Source: Mycobacterium florentinum
GTDB taxonomy: Bacteria > Actinomycetota > Actinomycetes > Mycobacteriales > Mycobacteriaceae
Length of the DNA stretch: 64,000 nt
NCBI RefSeq assembly: GCF_010730355.1
Contig: NZ_AP022576.1
Coordinates: 1,860,001 to 1,924,000 of the forward strand
Direction: 5' to 3'
The first letter of the stretch is position 1. Each line of letters starts with the position of its first letter. A program made the position numbers and the translations under genes. Below the pieces are notes generated by a model, which saw nothing but the letters and a program-made list of their open reading frames with translations, was not told where the DNA came from and did no database searches. Positions 11,493 to 20,193 of the stretch are shown in pieces.

Positions 11493-12449
11493 TCAGCCCT
11501 TGCGAGCCTTGATCGCGTCGGTCAGCTGAGGGGCAACCTTGAACAGGTCGCCCACCACGCCGTAGTCGGCGATCTCGAAGATGGGCGCCTCTTCGTCCTT
11601 GTTGACCGCGACGATGGTCTTCGAGGTCTGCATGCCCGCACGGTGCTGGATCGCACCCGAGATGCCCAGCGCGATGTAGAGCTGGGGCGAGACCGTCTTG
11701 CCGGTCTGGCCGACCTGGAACTGGCCCGGGTAGTAGCCGGAGTCGACGGCGGCACGCGACGCACCGACGGCCGCACCCAGCGAGTCCGCCAGCGCCTCAA
11801 CCACATTGAAGTTCTCCGCGCTGCCGACGCCGCGGCCACCGGAGACCACGATGGTGGCCTCGGTCAGCTCCGGGCGGTCGCCCGCGACCGCGGGCTCGCG
11901 AGCGGTGATCTTGGTGGCGTTCTCCGCGGCGGCCGGCACCTCGACGGTGACCTGCTCACCCGCTCCGGCCGACGGCTCCGCCTCGATCGCACCGGCCCGC
12001 ACGGTGATCACCGGGGTGTCACCGTTGGCCTGCGCCTCGACGGTGAACGCGCCACCGAAGATGGAGTGGATGGCCTTGTTGCCCTCCTTGACGTCGACCA
12101 CGTCGACCAGCAGGCCAGAACCGAGCCGGGCCGCGAGCCGGCCGGCGACCTCTTTGCCGTCGGCGTTGGCGGCCAGCAAAACCGCTGCCGGAGAAGCGGA
12201 TTCGACCAGCGAGGCCAGCACGTCGACGACCGGGGTGACCAGGTACTTGTCGACGTCGTCGGACTCGGCGACGTAAATCTTGGCGGCGCCGGCTTCCTTG
12301 AGTGCGTCGGCCAGCGGCGCGGCCGTGCCCGGGGCACCGACCACGACGGCGGACGGCTCGCCCAAAGCGCGAGCGGCCGTGATCAATTCGGCGGTGACTT
12401 TCTTCACCGCGCCTTCAGCGTGCTCGACGAGCACCAGTACTTCAGCCAT
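11493..12449 (-). CDS. fixB: Electron transfer flavoprotein alpha subunit
   Basis: A 318-residue ETF alpha chain (EtfA), which carries FAD and moves electrons from acyl-CoA dehydrogenases to the respiratory chain. The C-terminal FAD domain is intact: [37 protein letters not shown] (first part [13 protein letters not shown]), [13 protein letters not shown] and [21 protein letters not shown]. It follows fixA after 28 bp and is closed by a strong terminator. It corresponds to Rv3028c. Confidence 0.98.
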   Translation of the reverse strand: MAEVLVLVEHAEGAVKKVTAELITAARALGEPSAVVVGAPGTAAPLADALKEAGAAKIYVAESDDVDKYLVTPVVDVLASLVESASPAAVLLAANADGKEVAGRLAARLGSGLLVDVVDVKEGNKAIHSIFGGAFTVEAQANGDTPVITVRAGAIEAEPSAGAGEQVTVEVPAAAENATKITAREPAVAGDRPELTEATIVVSGGRGVGSAENFNVVEALADSLGAAVGASRAAVDSGYYPGQFQVGQTGKTVSPQLYIALGISGAIQHRAGMQTSKTIVAVNKDEEAPIFEIADYGVVGDLFKVAPQLTDAIKARKG

Positions 12450-12477
12450 GGGTTATCTCGCTCTTCTCGTCAGTGGG

Positions 12478-13269
12478 TTAGATGATTTTCTGGCCGACCA
12501 GGTACTTGGCGATCTCGTTGCCGCCTTCACCCTCGTCGGTGACCTTCTCACCCGCGGTCTTGGGCGGCTTCGGAGTCGACGACAGCACCGTCGACCCGGC
12601 GTTGGCCAGGCCGACCTCGTCGCCCTCGACGCCGATCTCGGCCAGGGTCAGCACCGTGACCTCTTTCTTCTTGGCGGCCATGATGCCCTTGAAGGACGGA
12701 AAGCGCGGCTCGTTGATCTTCTCGGTGACGCTGACCACCGCGGGCAGCGTGGCCTCGAGCGTGAACAAGCCGTCGTCGGTCTCGCGCTCGCCGGTGACCT
12801 TGTCGCCCTCGATGGACAGCTTGCGCAGGTGGGTCAGCTGCGGCAGGCCCAGGTACTCGGCGATGATCGCCGGGACCGCACCGCCGGTGCCGTCGGTCGC
12901 CTCGTTGCCGGCGATGACCAGCTCGGTGCCCTCGATGGTGCCCAGCGCACGGGCCAGGGCCCAGCCGGTCTGGATCACGTCGGAGCCGTGCAGGCCTTCG
13001 TCCTTGAGGTGAACGGCCTTGTCGGCGCCCATCGACAGGGCCTTGCGGATGGCTTCGGTGGCGCGTTCCGGACCGGCGGTCAGCACGGTCACCGAGCCCT
13101 CGCCGCCTTCCCGCTCCCGGATTTGCAGGGCCTCTTCGACGGCGCGCTCATTGATCTCGTCCAGCACGGCGTCGGCGGCCTCGCGGTCCAGCGTGTAGTC
13201 GCCGTCCGTCAGCTTGCGCTCCGACCAGGTGTCTGGGACCTGCTTGATCAGGACCACGATGTTCGTCAT
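12478..13269 (-). CDS. fixA: Electron transfer flavoprotein beta subunit
   Basis: A 263-residue ETF beta chain (EtfB), the AMP-binding partner of FixB. It begins MTNIVVLIKQVPDTWSERKL and carries DEINERAVEEALQI, LSMGADKAVHL and VIAGNEATDGTGGAVPAI, all typical of the family. The ATG at 13269 is preferred over upstream in-frame codons because family members start at this MxIVVLxKxVPD sequence. The operon is divergent from the MGLP methyltransferase gene across a 228-bp gap. It corresponds to Rv3029c. Confidence 0.98.
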   Translation of the reverse strand: MTNIVVLIKQVPDTWSERKLTDGDYTLDREAADAVLDEINERAVEEALQIREREGGEGSVTVLTAGPERATEAIRKALSMGADKAVHLKDEGLHGSDVIQTGWALARALGTIEGTELVIAGNEATDGTGGAVPAIIAEYLGLPQLTHLRKLSIEGDKVTGERETDDGLFTLEATLPAVVSVTEKINEPRFPSFKGIMAAKKKEVTVLTLAEIGVEGDEVGLANAGSTVLSSTPKPPKTAGEKVTDEGEGGNEIAKYLVGQKII

Positions 13270-13497
13270 GAGTGTGGTTCGTCCTCCTCGACGGAGTCTC
13301 GCAGCAGTCAGCCACGAGACTTTCAATACGCGTTTTGCAGCGCACGGTCGTGTTACTACTCGGTAACTTTGTGCAGCCTGCCATCACACCATAGCGGGTC
13401 GTACTGCAGGTTCTTGCAGGCCCGCCTCCCCCCGCGAGCGGGGCCTACCCGCGCAACGGTTCGCGAATCCGACACTTCGCGTTAGCCTCCCTATGCA

Positions 13498-14337
13498 ATG
13501 AGCGCATTCGTCCCCGACGTTCCCCACGGCACCCCCGACCGCAGTTCACCGGCGGTCTCCCCGGCAAGCCCAGCGGTGTTGACGCTGACGGGCGAGCGCA
13601 CGATCCCCGACCTCGACATCGAGAACTACTGGTTCCGCCGCCACCAAGTGGTGTACCAGCGGCTGGCAACACATTGTGTGGGCCGTGACGTGCTCGAGGC
13701 CGGATGTGGCGAAGGTTACGGTGCCGATTTGATCGCCGAGGTCGCTCGGCGGGTCGTCGCGGTGGATTACGACGAGGCGGCGGTGGCCCACGTCCGCGAC
13801 CGCTACCCCAGGGTGGAGGTCATCCAGGCCAACCTGGCCGAGCTGCCGCTGCCGGACGCCTCGGTGGACGTCGTGGTGAATTTCCAGGTCATCGAGCACC
13901 TGTGGGACCAGACCCAGTTCGTCAAGGAATGCGCCCGGGTGCTGCGGCCTTCGGGGCTGCTGATGATGTCCACGCCCAACCGCATCACCTTCTCCCCGGG
14001 CCGCGACACCCCGATCAACCCGTTTCACACCCGGGAGCTGAACGCCGACGAGCTGACCGAGCTGCTGGTCGACGCGGGGTTCGCCGAGGTGGCGGTCAGC
14101 GGGCTGTTCCATGGCGCGCGCCTGCGCGAGATGGATTCGCGGCACGGCGGTTCGATCATCGACGCGCAGATCGCATTGGCGGTGGCCGGCGACGAGGGAG
14201 CGCCGTGGCCGGCGCAGCTGGCCGCCGACGTCGCCGCGGTCACCGTCGACGACTTCGACCTGGTGGCGGCCGGCGACCGCGACACGCATCCTATTGGGGA
14301 CAGCCTGGATCTGATCGCGATCGCGGTGCGCCCGTGA
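13498..14337 (+). CDS. SAM-dependent methyltransferase of the MGLP locus
   Basis: A 279-residue class I methyltransferase. Motif I is VLEAGCGEGYGADL, the acidic motif II VVAVDYDEAAV, and the VVVNFQVIEHLWD and CARVLRPSGLLMMSTPN segments follow. It corresponds to Rv3030, the first gene of the cluster reported for 6-O-methylglucose lipopolysaccharide, where it could methylate glucose units; the exact position modified cannot be told from sequence. Its TGA overlaps the GTG of the branching enzyme (GTGA). Confidence 0.9.
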   Translation: MSAFVPDVPHGTPDRSSPAVSPASPAVLTLTGERTIPDLDIENYWFRRHQVVYQRLATHCVGRDVLEAGCGEGYGADLIAEVARRVVAVDYDEAAVAHVRDRYPRVEVIQANLAELPLPDASVDVVVNFQVIEHLWDQTQFVKECARVLRPSGLLMMSTPNRITFSPGRDTPINPFHTRELNADELTELLVDAGFAEVAVSGLFHGARLREMDSRHGGSIIDAQIALAVAGDEGAPWPAQLAADVAAVTVDDFDLVAAGDRDTHPIGDSLDLIAIAVRP

Positions 14338-15908
14338 GCGATTCCGCGACACCGGTGCCCGGCATGTTCACGCTGGTGCTCCACACCCACCTGCCCTGGC
14401 TGGCGCACCATGGCCGCTGGCCGGTCGGCGAGGAATGGCTCTACCAGTCCTGGGCCGCGGCCTATCTGCCGCTGCTGCGGGTGCTGCGCGCCCTGGCCGA
14501 CGAGGACCGCCACCGCCTGATCACCCTCGGCGTCACCCCGGTGGTCAATGCCCAGCTCGACGACCCGTACTGCCTCGACGGCATGCATCACTGGCTGGCG
14601 AACTGGCGGCTGCGGGCGGCCGAGGCCGCCAGCGTGCGGTCGATTCCCAAGTCGAAGTCGGCCGGCTACCAATCCTGCACACCGGAAGCGTTGCGGGAGT
14701 TCGGGATTCGCGGATCCGCGGAGGCCGACCAGGCGCTCGACGACTTCGCCACCCTCTGGCAGCACGGCGGCAGCCCGCTGCTGCGCAGCCTGATCGACGC
14801 CGGGACCGTGGAATTGCTCGGCGGCCCGCTCGCCCACCCGTTCCAGCCGCTGCTCGCCCCGCGACTGCGCGAATTCGCGCTGCGCGAAGGCCTGGCCGAC
14901 GCGCAGCTGCGGCTGGCGCACCAGCCCACCGGCATCTGGGCGCCCGAGTGCGCCTACGCCCCGGGCCTAGAAACCGAGTACACGGCCGCCGGGGTCACCC
15001 ACTTCATGGTCGACGGTCCCTCGCTGCACGGCGAGACCGCGCTCGGCCGGCCCGTCGGCGACACCGACGTGGTGGCGTTCGGGCGCGACCTGCAGGTCAG
15101 CTACCGGGTGTGGTCGCCGAAATCCGGCTACCCCGGGCACGCCGCCTACCGCGACTTCCACACCTACGACCACCTGACCGGGCTCAAGCCGGCGCGGGTC
15201 ACCGGCCGCAACGTATCCTCCGCAGACAAGGCGCCATATGACCCCCAGCGCGCCGACCACGCGGTCGACGTACACGTCGCCGACTTCGTCGACGTCGTGC
15301 GCAACCGGCTGCGCAGCGAGTCCGAGCGGATCGGGCGCCCGGCGCACGTGATCGCCGCCTTCGACACCGAATTGTTCGGTCACTGGTGGTATGAGGGCCC
15401 GACCTGGTTGGCCCGGGTGCTACGGGCGCTGCCCGCCGCCGGGGTGCGGGTGGGCACGCTCAGCGATGCGCTGTCCGGCGGATTCGTCGGCGAGCCGGTC
15501 GCGCTGCCGCCCAGCTCGTGGGGCTCGGGCAAGGACTGGCAGGTGTGGGCCGGCGAGAAGGTGGCCGACCTGGTCCAGCTCAACAACGAGGTCGTCGACA
15601 CCGCGCTGAGCACCGTCGACAAGGCACTGTCGCAGAACTGCGACGGGCCCACGCCGCGCGATCGCGTGGCCGACCAGATCCTGCGCGAGACCCTGCTGAC
15701 GGTGTCCAGCGACTGGCCGTTCATGGTCAGTAAGGACTCCGCGGCCGATTACGCCCGCTACCGCGCACATCTGCACGCGCACGCGACCCGTGAGATCGCC
15801 GGGGCGCTGGCCTCGGGCCGGCGCGACACCGCGCAGCGGCTGGCCGACGGGTGGAGCCGCGCCGACGGTCTGTTCGGCGCCCTGGATGCCCGAAGGCTGC
15901 CCCGATGA
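14334..15908 (+). CDS. GH57 alpha-1,4-glucan branching enzyme
   Basis: A 524-residue GH57 protein, close to the length of Rv3031. It opens with the family pattern FTLVLHTHLPWLAHHGRWP. The catalytic Glu is in GIWAPECAYAPG and the Asp in AAFDTELFGHWWYEG; the C-terminal helical domain (KDWQVWAGEKVADLVQ, DWPFMVSKDSAADYARYR) is complete. It introduces alpha-1,6 branches in glucans, here probably MGLP and/or glycogen. The GTG at 14334 overlaps the methyltransferase stop. Confidence 0.95.
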   Translation: MSDSATPVPGMFTLVLHTHLPWLAHHGRWPVGEEWLYQSWAAAYLPLLRVLRALADEDRHRLITLGVTPVVNAQLDDPYCLDGMHHWLANWRLRAAEAASVRSIPKSKSAGYQSCTPEALREFGIRGSAEADQALDDFATLWQHGGSPLLRSLIDAGTVELLGGPLAHPFQPLLAPRLREFALREGLADAQLRLAHQPTGIWAPECAYAPGLETEYTAAGVTHFMVDGPSLHGETALGRPVGDTDVVAFGRDLQVSYRVWSPKSGYPGHAAYRDFHTYDHLTGLKPARVTGRNVSSADKAPYDPQRADHAVDVHVADFVDVVRNRLRSESERIGRPAHVIAAFDTELFGHWWYEGPTWLARVLRALPAAGVRVGTLSDALSGGFVGEPVALPPSSWGSGKDWQVWAGEKVADLVQLNNEVVDTALSTVDKALSQNCDGPTPRDRVADQILRETLLTVSSDWPFMVSKDSAADYARYRAHLHAHATREIAGALASGRRDTAQRLADGWSRADGLFGALDARRLPR

Positions 15909-15916
15909 AGATCCGG

Positions 15917-15999
15917 CACCGAGACTGCGGTGGTGGCGCCGAGACTGCGGCCACGGTGTGCTTCGGCGGCAAATCCACGCCCTCGGCGCAGTCTCGGCG
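15917..15999. repeat. Three copies of a CGCCGAGACTGCG motif (two direct, one inverted)
   Basis: Copies at 15917-15930 (one mismatch), 15937-15950 and, inverted, 15987-15999. The second and third can pair as a 13-bp hairpin with a 37-nt loop. The element fills the gap between the branching enzyme and the GT4 gene. Confidence 0.75.
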
Positions 16000-16014
16000 A
16001 CACGGGGGGTGGAC

Positions 16015-17259
16015 GTGAAAATCCTGATGGTGTCGTGGGAGTACCCGCCGGTCGTGATCGGTGGGCTGGGCCGTCACGTGCATCATCTGTCGACCGCGCT
16101 GGCCGCCGCCGGGCACGACGTAGTGGTGTTGTCACGCCGCCCGACGGGCACCGACCCCAGCACCCACCCCTCGTCCGACGAGATCCGCGAGGGCGTGCGG
16201 GTAATCGCGGCCGCCCAGGATCCGCACGAATTCACTTTCGGCACAGACATGATGGCCTGGACGCTGGCGATGGGTCACGCCATGATCCGCGCCGGGCTCA
16301 CTCTGAAGAAACCGGGCTCTTCCCGGCCGTGGCGTCCCGACGTGGTGCACGCCCACGATTGGCTGGTCGCCCACCCCGCGATTGCTCTTGCCCAATTCTA
16401 TGACGTGCCAATGGTTTCCACGATCCACGCGACCGAGGCCGGTCGGCATTCGGGCTGGGTTTCCGGAGCGATCAGCCGCCAGGTGCACGCGGTCGAATCG
16501 TGGCTGGTGCGTGAATCCGATTCGCTGATCACCTGTTCGGCGTCGATGAGCGACGAGATCACCGAGCTCTTCGGTCCCGGCCTGGCCGAAACCACGGTGA
16601 TCCGCAACGGAATCGACGCGGCGCGTTGGCCGTTCGCGCAGCGGCGTCCCCGCACCGGGCCCGCCGAGCTGCTCTACGTCGGTCGCCTGGAGTACGAAAA
16701 GGGTGTGCAAGATCTGATCGCCGCGCTGCCACGGATCCGGCGCACCAACCCGGGTACCACGCTGACGATCGCCGGCGACGGTACCCAGCAGGACTGGCTC
16801 GTTGAGCAGGCCCGTAAACACCGGGTACTCAAGGCAACTCGCTTCGTCGGACACCTGCATCACGACGAACTGCTGGCGGCACTGCATCGGGCCGGCGCGG
16901 CGGTGTTCCCCAGCCACTACGAGCCGTTCGGGCTCGTCGCGCTGGAGGCCGCCGCGGCCGGGGCCCCACTGGTGACGTCCAACATCGGCGGCCTGGGCGA
17001 AGCGGTGATCAACGGACAGACCGGGGTGTCGTGCCCGCCGCGCGACGTGGCGGCGCTGGCCGCGGCGGTGCGCACCGTGCTCGACGATCCCGAGGCCGCG
17101 CAGCGGCGCGCCCGCGCCGCCCGCGAACGGCTCACCTCTGACTTCGATTGGCAGACGGTGGCAGGCCAGACCGCTCAGGTGTATGTGGCGGCCAAGCGCG
17201 GCGAGCGTCAGCAACTGCCCCGGTTGCCGATCACCGAGCACGCGCTGCCCGACCGCTGA
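16015..17259 (+). CDS. GT4 alpha-1,4-glucosyltransferase of the MGLP locus
   Basis: A 414-residue retaining glycosyltransferase, the same length as I recall for Rv3032, reported to elongate the alpha-1,4-glucan of MGLP. The N-terminal Rossmann domain starts KILMVSWEYPPVVIGGLGRHV; the C-terminal nucleotide-sugar domain has LLYVGRLEYEKGVQDL and the EX7E motif in YEPFGLVALEAAAAG. The GTG at 16015 is preferred: everything upstream is a repeat-containing linker. The last codons and stop lie inside the left copy of the island's 24-bp direct repeat. Confidence 0.95.
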   Translation: MKILMVSWEYPPVVIGGLGRHVHHLSTALAAAGHDVVVLSRRPTGTDPSTHPSSDEIREGVRVIAAAQDPHEFTFGTDMMAWTLAMGHAMIRAGLTLKKPGSSRPWRPDVVHAHDWLVAHPAIALAQFYDVPMVSTIHATEAGRHSGWVSGAISRQVHAVESWLVRESDSLITCSASMSDEITELFGPGLAETTVIRNGIDAARWPFAQRRPRTGPAELLYVGRLEYEKGVQDLIAALPRIRRTNPGTTLTIAGDGTQQDWLVEQARKHRVLKATRFVGHLHHDELLAALHRAGAAVFPSHYEPFGLVALEAAAAGAPLVTSNIGGLGEAVINGQTGVSCPPRDVAALAAAVRTVLDDPEAAQRRARAARERLTSDFDWQTVAGQTAQVYVAAKRGERQQLPRLPITEHALPDR

Positions 17260-17262
17260 GCC
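17239..17262. repeat. Left 24-bp direct repeat bounding the mce island
   Basis: Begins CACGCGCTGCCCGACC and ends GCTGAGCC. It covers the last codons and stop of the GT4 gene. An exact second copy is at 37847-37870; after one mismatch the match continues for ACG. Confidence 0.9.
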
Positions 17263-17316
17263 TACGGTCGCACATGGTGCGCGTCGAATGTGTTGAGGAA
17301 AGTGTGGATCGCGTTA

Positions 17317-17427
17317 TCAGCTGGGAGGGTAGGCGGGTGGCGGGTACGCCCCGCGCAGGGCCCAAGGGAGCCAGTTGAAGACGTACTCGAGCTCGTCGCT
17401 TATGTCGTAGTCCGGACTGGGATCCAT
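17317..17427 (-). CDS. Candidate 36-residue small protein
   Basis: A short frame starting at ATG 17427, preceded by a good ribosome-binding sequence (GAGGAAAGG). The peptide is acidic at the start (MDPSPDYDISDELEY), then aromatic and proline-rich (VFNWLPWALRGAYPPPAYPPS). It is not a shadow of another gene. It lies 109 bp downstream of the antigen-85/MPT51-like gene on the same strand. I recognise no family. Coding is inferred from the ribosome-binding site and composition. Confidence 0.5.
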   Translation of the reverse strand: MDPSPDYDISDELEYVFNWLPWALRGAYPPPAYPPS

Positions 17428-17536
17428 GTAACGAACCTTTCCTCGACTGATGATGGGTGTGATCTTTGCGAAATTGCTGGTGTCCGAACGATTTAGATGA
17501 ATGGACGGCGTACGCGACAGAGGGGCGTCCGTGTTG

Positions 17537-18424
17537 TCACTTGATGGTGCGGGCCAAGTCGCCGGCCATTGCGGCCAGTTGGGGACCCCACGTCGTCCAC
17601 CCGTGATCCCCGCCGGTCGGAATGTCAAAATGTCCGTTCGTCCCGCCGACTTGGCGGAATTGTTGATAGAACGACCGATTGGTGCCCTGGGCCTGATCCG
17701 CGTATCCAATCATCGCGGCCGGGTCGCTGGCAGTCAGCGTGCCCGGACTGAACACCCACAGCCTGGTGTTGTTGTTGACGAGGATAGGAAGGTGTACGTA
17801 TGGGTCGTGCCATTTCCAGCGGCCCAGCTGGGGCGGACCCCACATATTGGCGGTGTCAACCCCGCCGTATTGCATCATGCCGGCGCTAATGGCTCCGTTA
17901 ACAGCAGTGCTTGACGGGTATAGGAACCCGGACATCGAACCGGCATATCGAAACCGATCGGGGTGAAAAGCTGCGAGTGTCATTGCCGCAGTGCCACCTT
18001 GAGAGGCCCCGACGATAGCATGTCCGCCGGCGGCCAGACCCTTGTTGGCCGACAGCCAGTTGGGTAGCTCGTCGGTGAGAAACGTCTCCCACTGACGGCC
18101 GCCGTCGCGTTCCCAGTTGGTGTAGAAGCTGTAGGCGCCCCCGGCCGGTGCGACAACCGAAATGCCTTTGTTACCAAGTGTCGTCATCGCATTGCCTGCG
18201 GTCACCCAGTTGCTGACGGCGTCACCGGCGTCGAACGAGTCGAGAAGGTAGACGGCGTGCGGTCCTTGCCCAAGAAATGCGACCGGGATATCGCGTCCCA
18301 TCGACGGGGAGGGCACCATCAGATATTCAACGCCTGTGTCTGCTCGCGCGCGCGCCTGGATAAGTAAGCAAAGTCCGAGTACGGCGACTAAGAGGATGCG
18401 CAGCACTCGGGTCCCTGTCTTCAT
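17537..18424 (-). CDS. Antigen 85 / MPT51-like secreted alpha/beta hydrolase
   Basis: A 295-residue exported protein with an N-terminal hydrophobic signal (LRILLVAVLGLCLLI). It is closest to MPT51 (FbpD): VPSPSMGRDIPVAFL, HAVYLLDSFDAG, VSNWVTAGNAM, FHPDRFRYAGSMSGFLYPS and QLGRWKWHDPYVH. MPT51 is known to lack the catalytic Ser and His of the mycolyltransferases, but here the elbow reads GASQGG (Ser141) and the C-terminus DHGW (His274). The antigen-85 Glu position aligns with Ala/Asp (YADQ, residues 241-244). ATG 18424 is preferred over GTG 18433 on ribosome-binding-site spacing. It may be the tail gene of the mce operon. Confidence 0.9.
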   Translation of the reverse strand: MKTGTRVLRILLVAVLGLCLLIQARARADTGVEYLMVPSPSMGRDIPVAFLGQGPHAVYLLDSFDAGDAVSNWVTAGNAMTTLGNKGISVVAPAGGAYSFYTNWERDGGRQWETFLTDELPNWLSANKGLAAGGHAIVGASQGGTAAMTLAAFHPDRFRYAGSMSGFLYPSSTAVNGAISAGMMQYGGVDTANMWGPPQLGRWKWHDPYVHLPILVNNNTRLWVFSPGTLTASDPAAMIGYADQAQGTNRSFYQQFRQVGGTNGHFDIPTGGDHGWTTWGPQLAAMAGDLARTIK

Positions 18425-18477
18425 GTGTGGCACTTCCCCTCTCGCGACTATGCCGGTCTACCTAACCCGACCGAACA

Positions 18478-18978
18478 TCAATTCGGCGCTGGCTGGCCGT
18501 AGACGGCCACCGCGACGCTTCGGTCAAGACTGTTCTCCGACCACACCCCGATCTGCGTGTTGGCGCAGTCGGCCATGACCCCATAGGACACTGGGTCGTA
18601 GTACCACTGGGTGATGATGTCGAGGTTGTTGATCGCCATTGCCCGTGTGATCGCGACGGTTTCGCTCACCTTGCCGCGGTAGCCCGCCGCCGTCGCACGA
18701 TCCTGTGGACTCGAACCATCGGAGCCGGTATTCCCATCGAGTACGCGGTTATTCAGCACATCACCGGCGTGCCATTGGGCAGCGAGCTGCAACTGCGGAC
18801 TGATGGTGATCTTTGAATTGCAGCCGGCTTGCTGTTGAACCGTGTGGACATTGACGACGACACTGTTGTTGAGCCGCTTGTTGTCGGCGGCGGCGACCGC
18901 ACAACTCCCCTGCACGGCGACCAATCCGATCATGATGGCCACCAAGGCAACGGTGGCAGCCCGAAAGCTCTTCGTCAT
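18478..18978 (-). CDS. Secreted CAP/SCP-domain protein
   Basis: A 166-residue exported protein with a signal peptide (ATVALVAIMIGLVAVQGSCAVAAA, cleaved near AVAAA). The remainder is a short CAP domain: LNNSVVVNVHTVQQQAGC, LQLAAQWHAGDVLNN and ITQWYYDPVSYGVMADCANTQIGV. Three cysteines could form disulfides. The usual second His/Glu of CAP metal sites is not obvious. The ATG at 18978 is preferred over TTG 18987. It lies 13 bp after a Mce-associated gene and 53 bp before the MPT51-like gene, so it is probably co-transcribed. Confidence 0.8.
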   Translation of the reverse strand: MTKSFRAATVALVAIMIGLVAVQGSCAVAAADNKRLNNSVVVNVHTVQQQAGCNSKITISPQLQLAAQWHAGDVLNNRVLDGNTGSDGSSPQDRATAAGYRGKVSETVAITRAMAINNLDIITQWYYDPVSYGVMADCANTQIGVWSENSLDRSVAVAVYGQPAPN

Positions 18979-18991
18979 CGAATTCAATCCC

Positions 18992-19528
18992 CTATACCGG
19001 CAGGAAGTCCGAGATCAGCCAACGGTCGCCGACTCTGTCGAGTGTGACCTTCACGCTGGATGCAGTGTTCGTGGGAGGGTCCGCGCCTATCGTCGTGGTC
19101 TGGTCTACGAAAACCAGTACCACCGCGTGGTTTTGGCTCACCGAAACCGAGGCCGCGGCGGGGACCGTGGCGACCGCAGAGATGGCCTTCTGCCTGGCGC
19201 CCGGAACCACCACATCGTGGATCAGCGCGCTGTAGGAATCACGGAATTGTCCGGTGAGCCGGTCGCGTGCCGCACTGAGGTCCTTCTCGACGGTGTCTGG
19301 CTTGTAGGAGAGCATCGCGATGGTGCTGTCGGTCGCTGCTTGGATCGACTGTGCCCGCGCGACATCGCTCGAGTCGGCGATGCCGCTCTGCCACTTGAGC
19401 CAACCGGCGGCCAGCCCAAGCGCCACGGTCAGCGTCGGCAGTGCACCGTAGACCAGTAGGCGCCGCCAGCTGCCGCCAAAACGCCGTGTCGCAGTATTGC
19501 CGTTGATCTCGTCGGCTGCATCAGGCAT
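18992..19528 (-). CDS. Mce-associated membrane protein (first-type Mas)
   Basis: A 178-residue protein with a short cytoplasmic N-terminus, one membrane helix (LLVYGALPTLTVALGLAAGWL) and an extracytoplasmic domain ending DRVGDRWLISDFLPV, the typical end of Mce-associated proteins. These genes follow mceF in most mce operons and help stabilise the transporter. I chose ATG 19528 (MPDAADE); the frame is open further upstream but would overlap the preceding gene deeply. Confidence 0.85.
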   Translation of the reverse strand: MPDAADEINGNTATRRFGGSWRRLLVYGALPTLTVALGLAAGWLKWQSGIADSSDVARAQSIQAATDSTIAMLSYKPDTVEKDLSAARDRLTGQFRDSYSALIHDVVVPGARQKAISAVATVPAAASVSVSQNHAVVLVFVDQTTTIGADPPTNTASSVKVTLDRVGDRWLISDFLPV

Positions 19529-19563
19529 TGGGTCGCCTCCCCTGCGCCGGTTGCGGAGTTTTC

Positions 19564-20193
19564 TCACGGTACGAAATCGACATTCGACGCCTTGAAGCCA
19601 GTTGATGTCTCCTGCACTTCGATACGCATGCGCCACAACCGGGGTTCCTGTTGTGGTGCAGCGGCATTCGAGGTCTTCACTGATACCGCCACCAATACCT
19701 TCGCCTTGTCTTTATCGACGGACTCGAGGCCGGCGCCAACTACGGTGCCGACGGTGTCTGTTTGCGCATGCTTGACAAGCTCGATAAATTGCTGCGATCG
19801 ATTGCGAAAGTCGTCGACGAAGGGCGCGGTCGAGCTGTCCACGATGCGAGCCACGTCTCGTTCGGCCGTGGTATGTCCGATGGTGGTGAGATTGAGCGCG
19901 GCCTGCCGAGCGGCCTCCAAGAAGTGGGCGACTTTCTGCTCGGCGCGATGTGCCTGATAAAGATTCCAGACAAACAATCCGCAGACGGCGCCCAGGGCGA
20001 CGGCCGTGATCACGCAGACAAGGCAGGCCCACCGCCGTGCGTACTTCCGTGTCGAAGGCGCAGGGCACGGTTCGTCGCTTTCACCGGCGTTGCAATCACT
20101 CGCGTTGTCGTCGGCGGCAGGCGGGCATGGCGCGGCTTCGGCCTCTTTAGCAAGTGCGCCGTACTCCTCGTCGATCTGGGTGCTGAGCGTCAT
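19564..20193 (-). CDS. Mce-associated membrane protein
   Basis: A 209-residue protein with a long acidic, Cys-containing cytoplasmic N-terminus (residues 1-50), one membrane helix (ACLVCVITAVALGAVCGLFVW) and an extracytoplasmic domain ending RLWRMRIEVQETSTGFKASNVDFVP (last part GFKASNVDFVP). Its overall plan matches the next gene, so the two are a tandem Mce-associated pair. ATG 20193 (MTLSTQIDEE) is preferred; 20223 is an alternative. Confidence 0.82.
   Translation of the reverse strand: MTLSTQIDEEYGALAKEAEAAPCPPAADDNASDCNAGESDEPCPAPSTRKYARRWACLVCVITAVALGAVCGLFVWNLYQAHRAEQKVAHFLEAARQAALNLTTIGHTTAERDVARIVDSSTAPFVDDFRNRSQQFIELVKHAQTDTVGTVVGAGLESVDKDKAKVLVAVSVKTSNAAAPQQEPRLWRMRIEVQETSTGFKASNVDFVP

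Noticed and set aside
13430..13443. Hairpin CCCCGC-GA-GCGGGG before the MGLP methyltransferase
   Set aside because: It is short, lacks a T run and lies in a divergent promoter gap; not convincing as a terminator or operator.
17317..17709. 130-codon leftward frame covering the 36-residue peptide
   Set aside because: Its first two thirds overlap the MPT51-like gene in another frame and look random; only the last 36 codons follow a proper ribosome-binding site.
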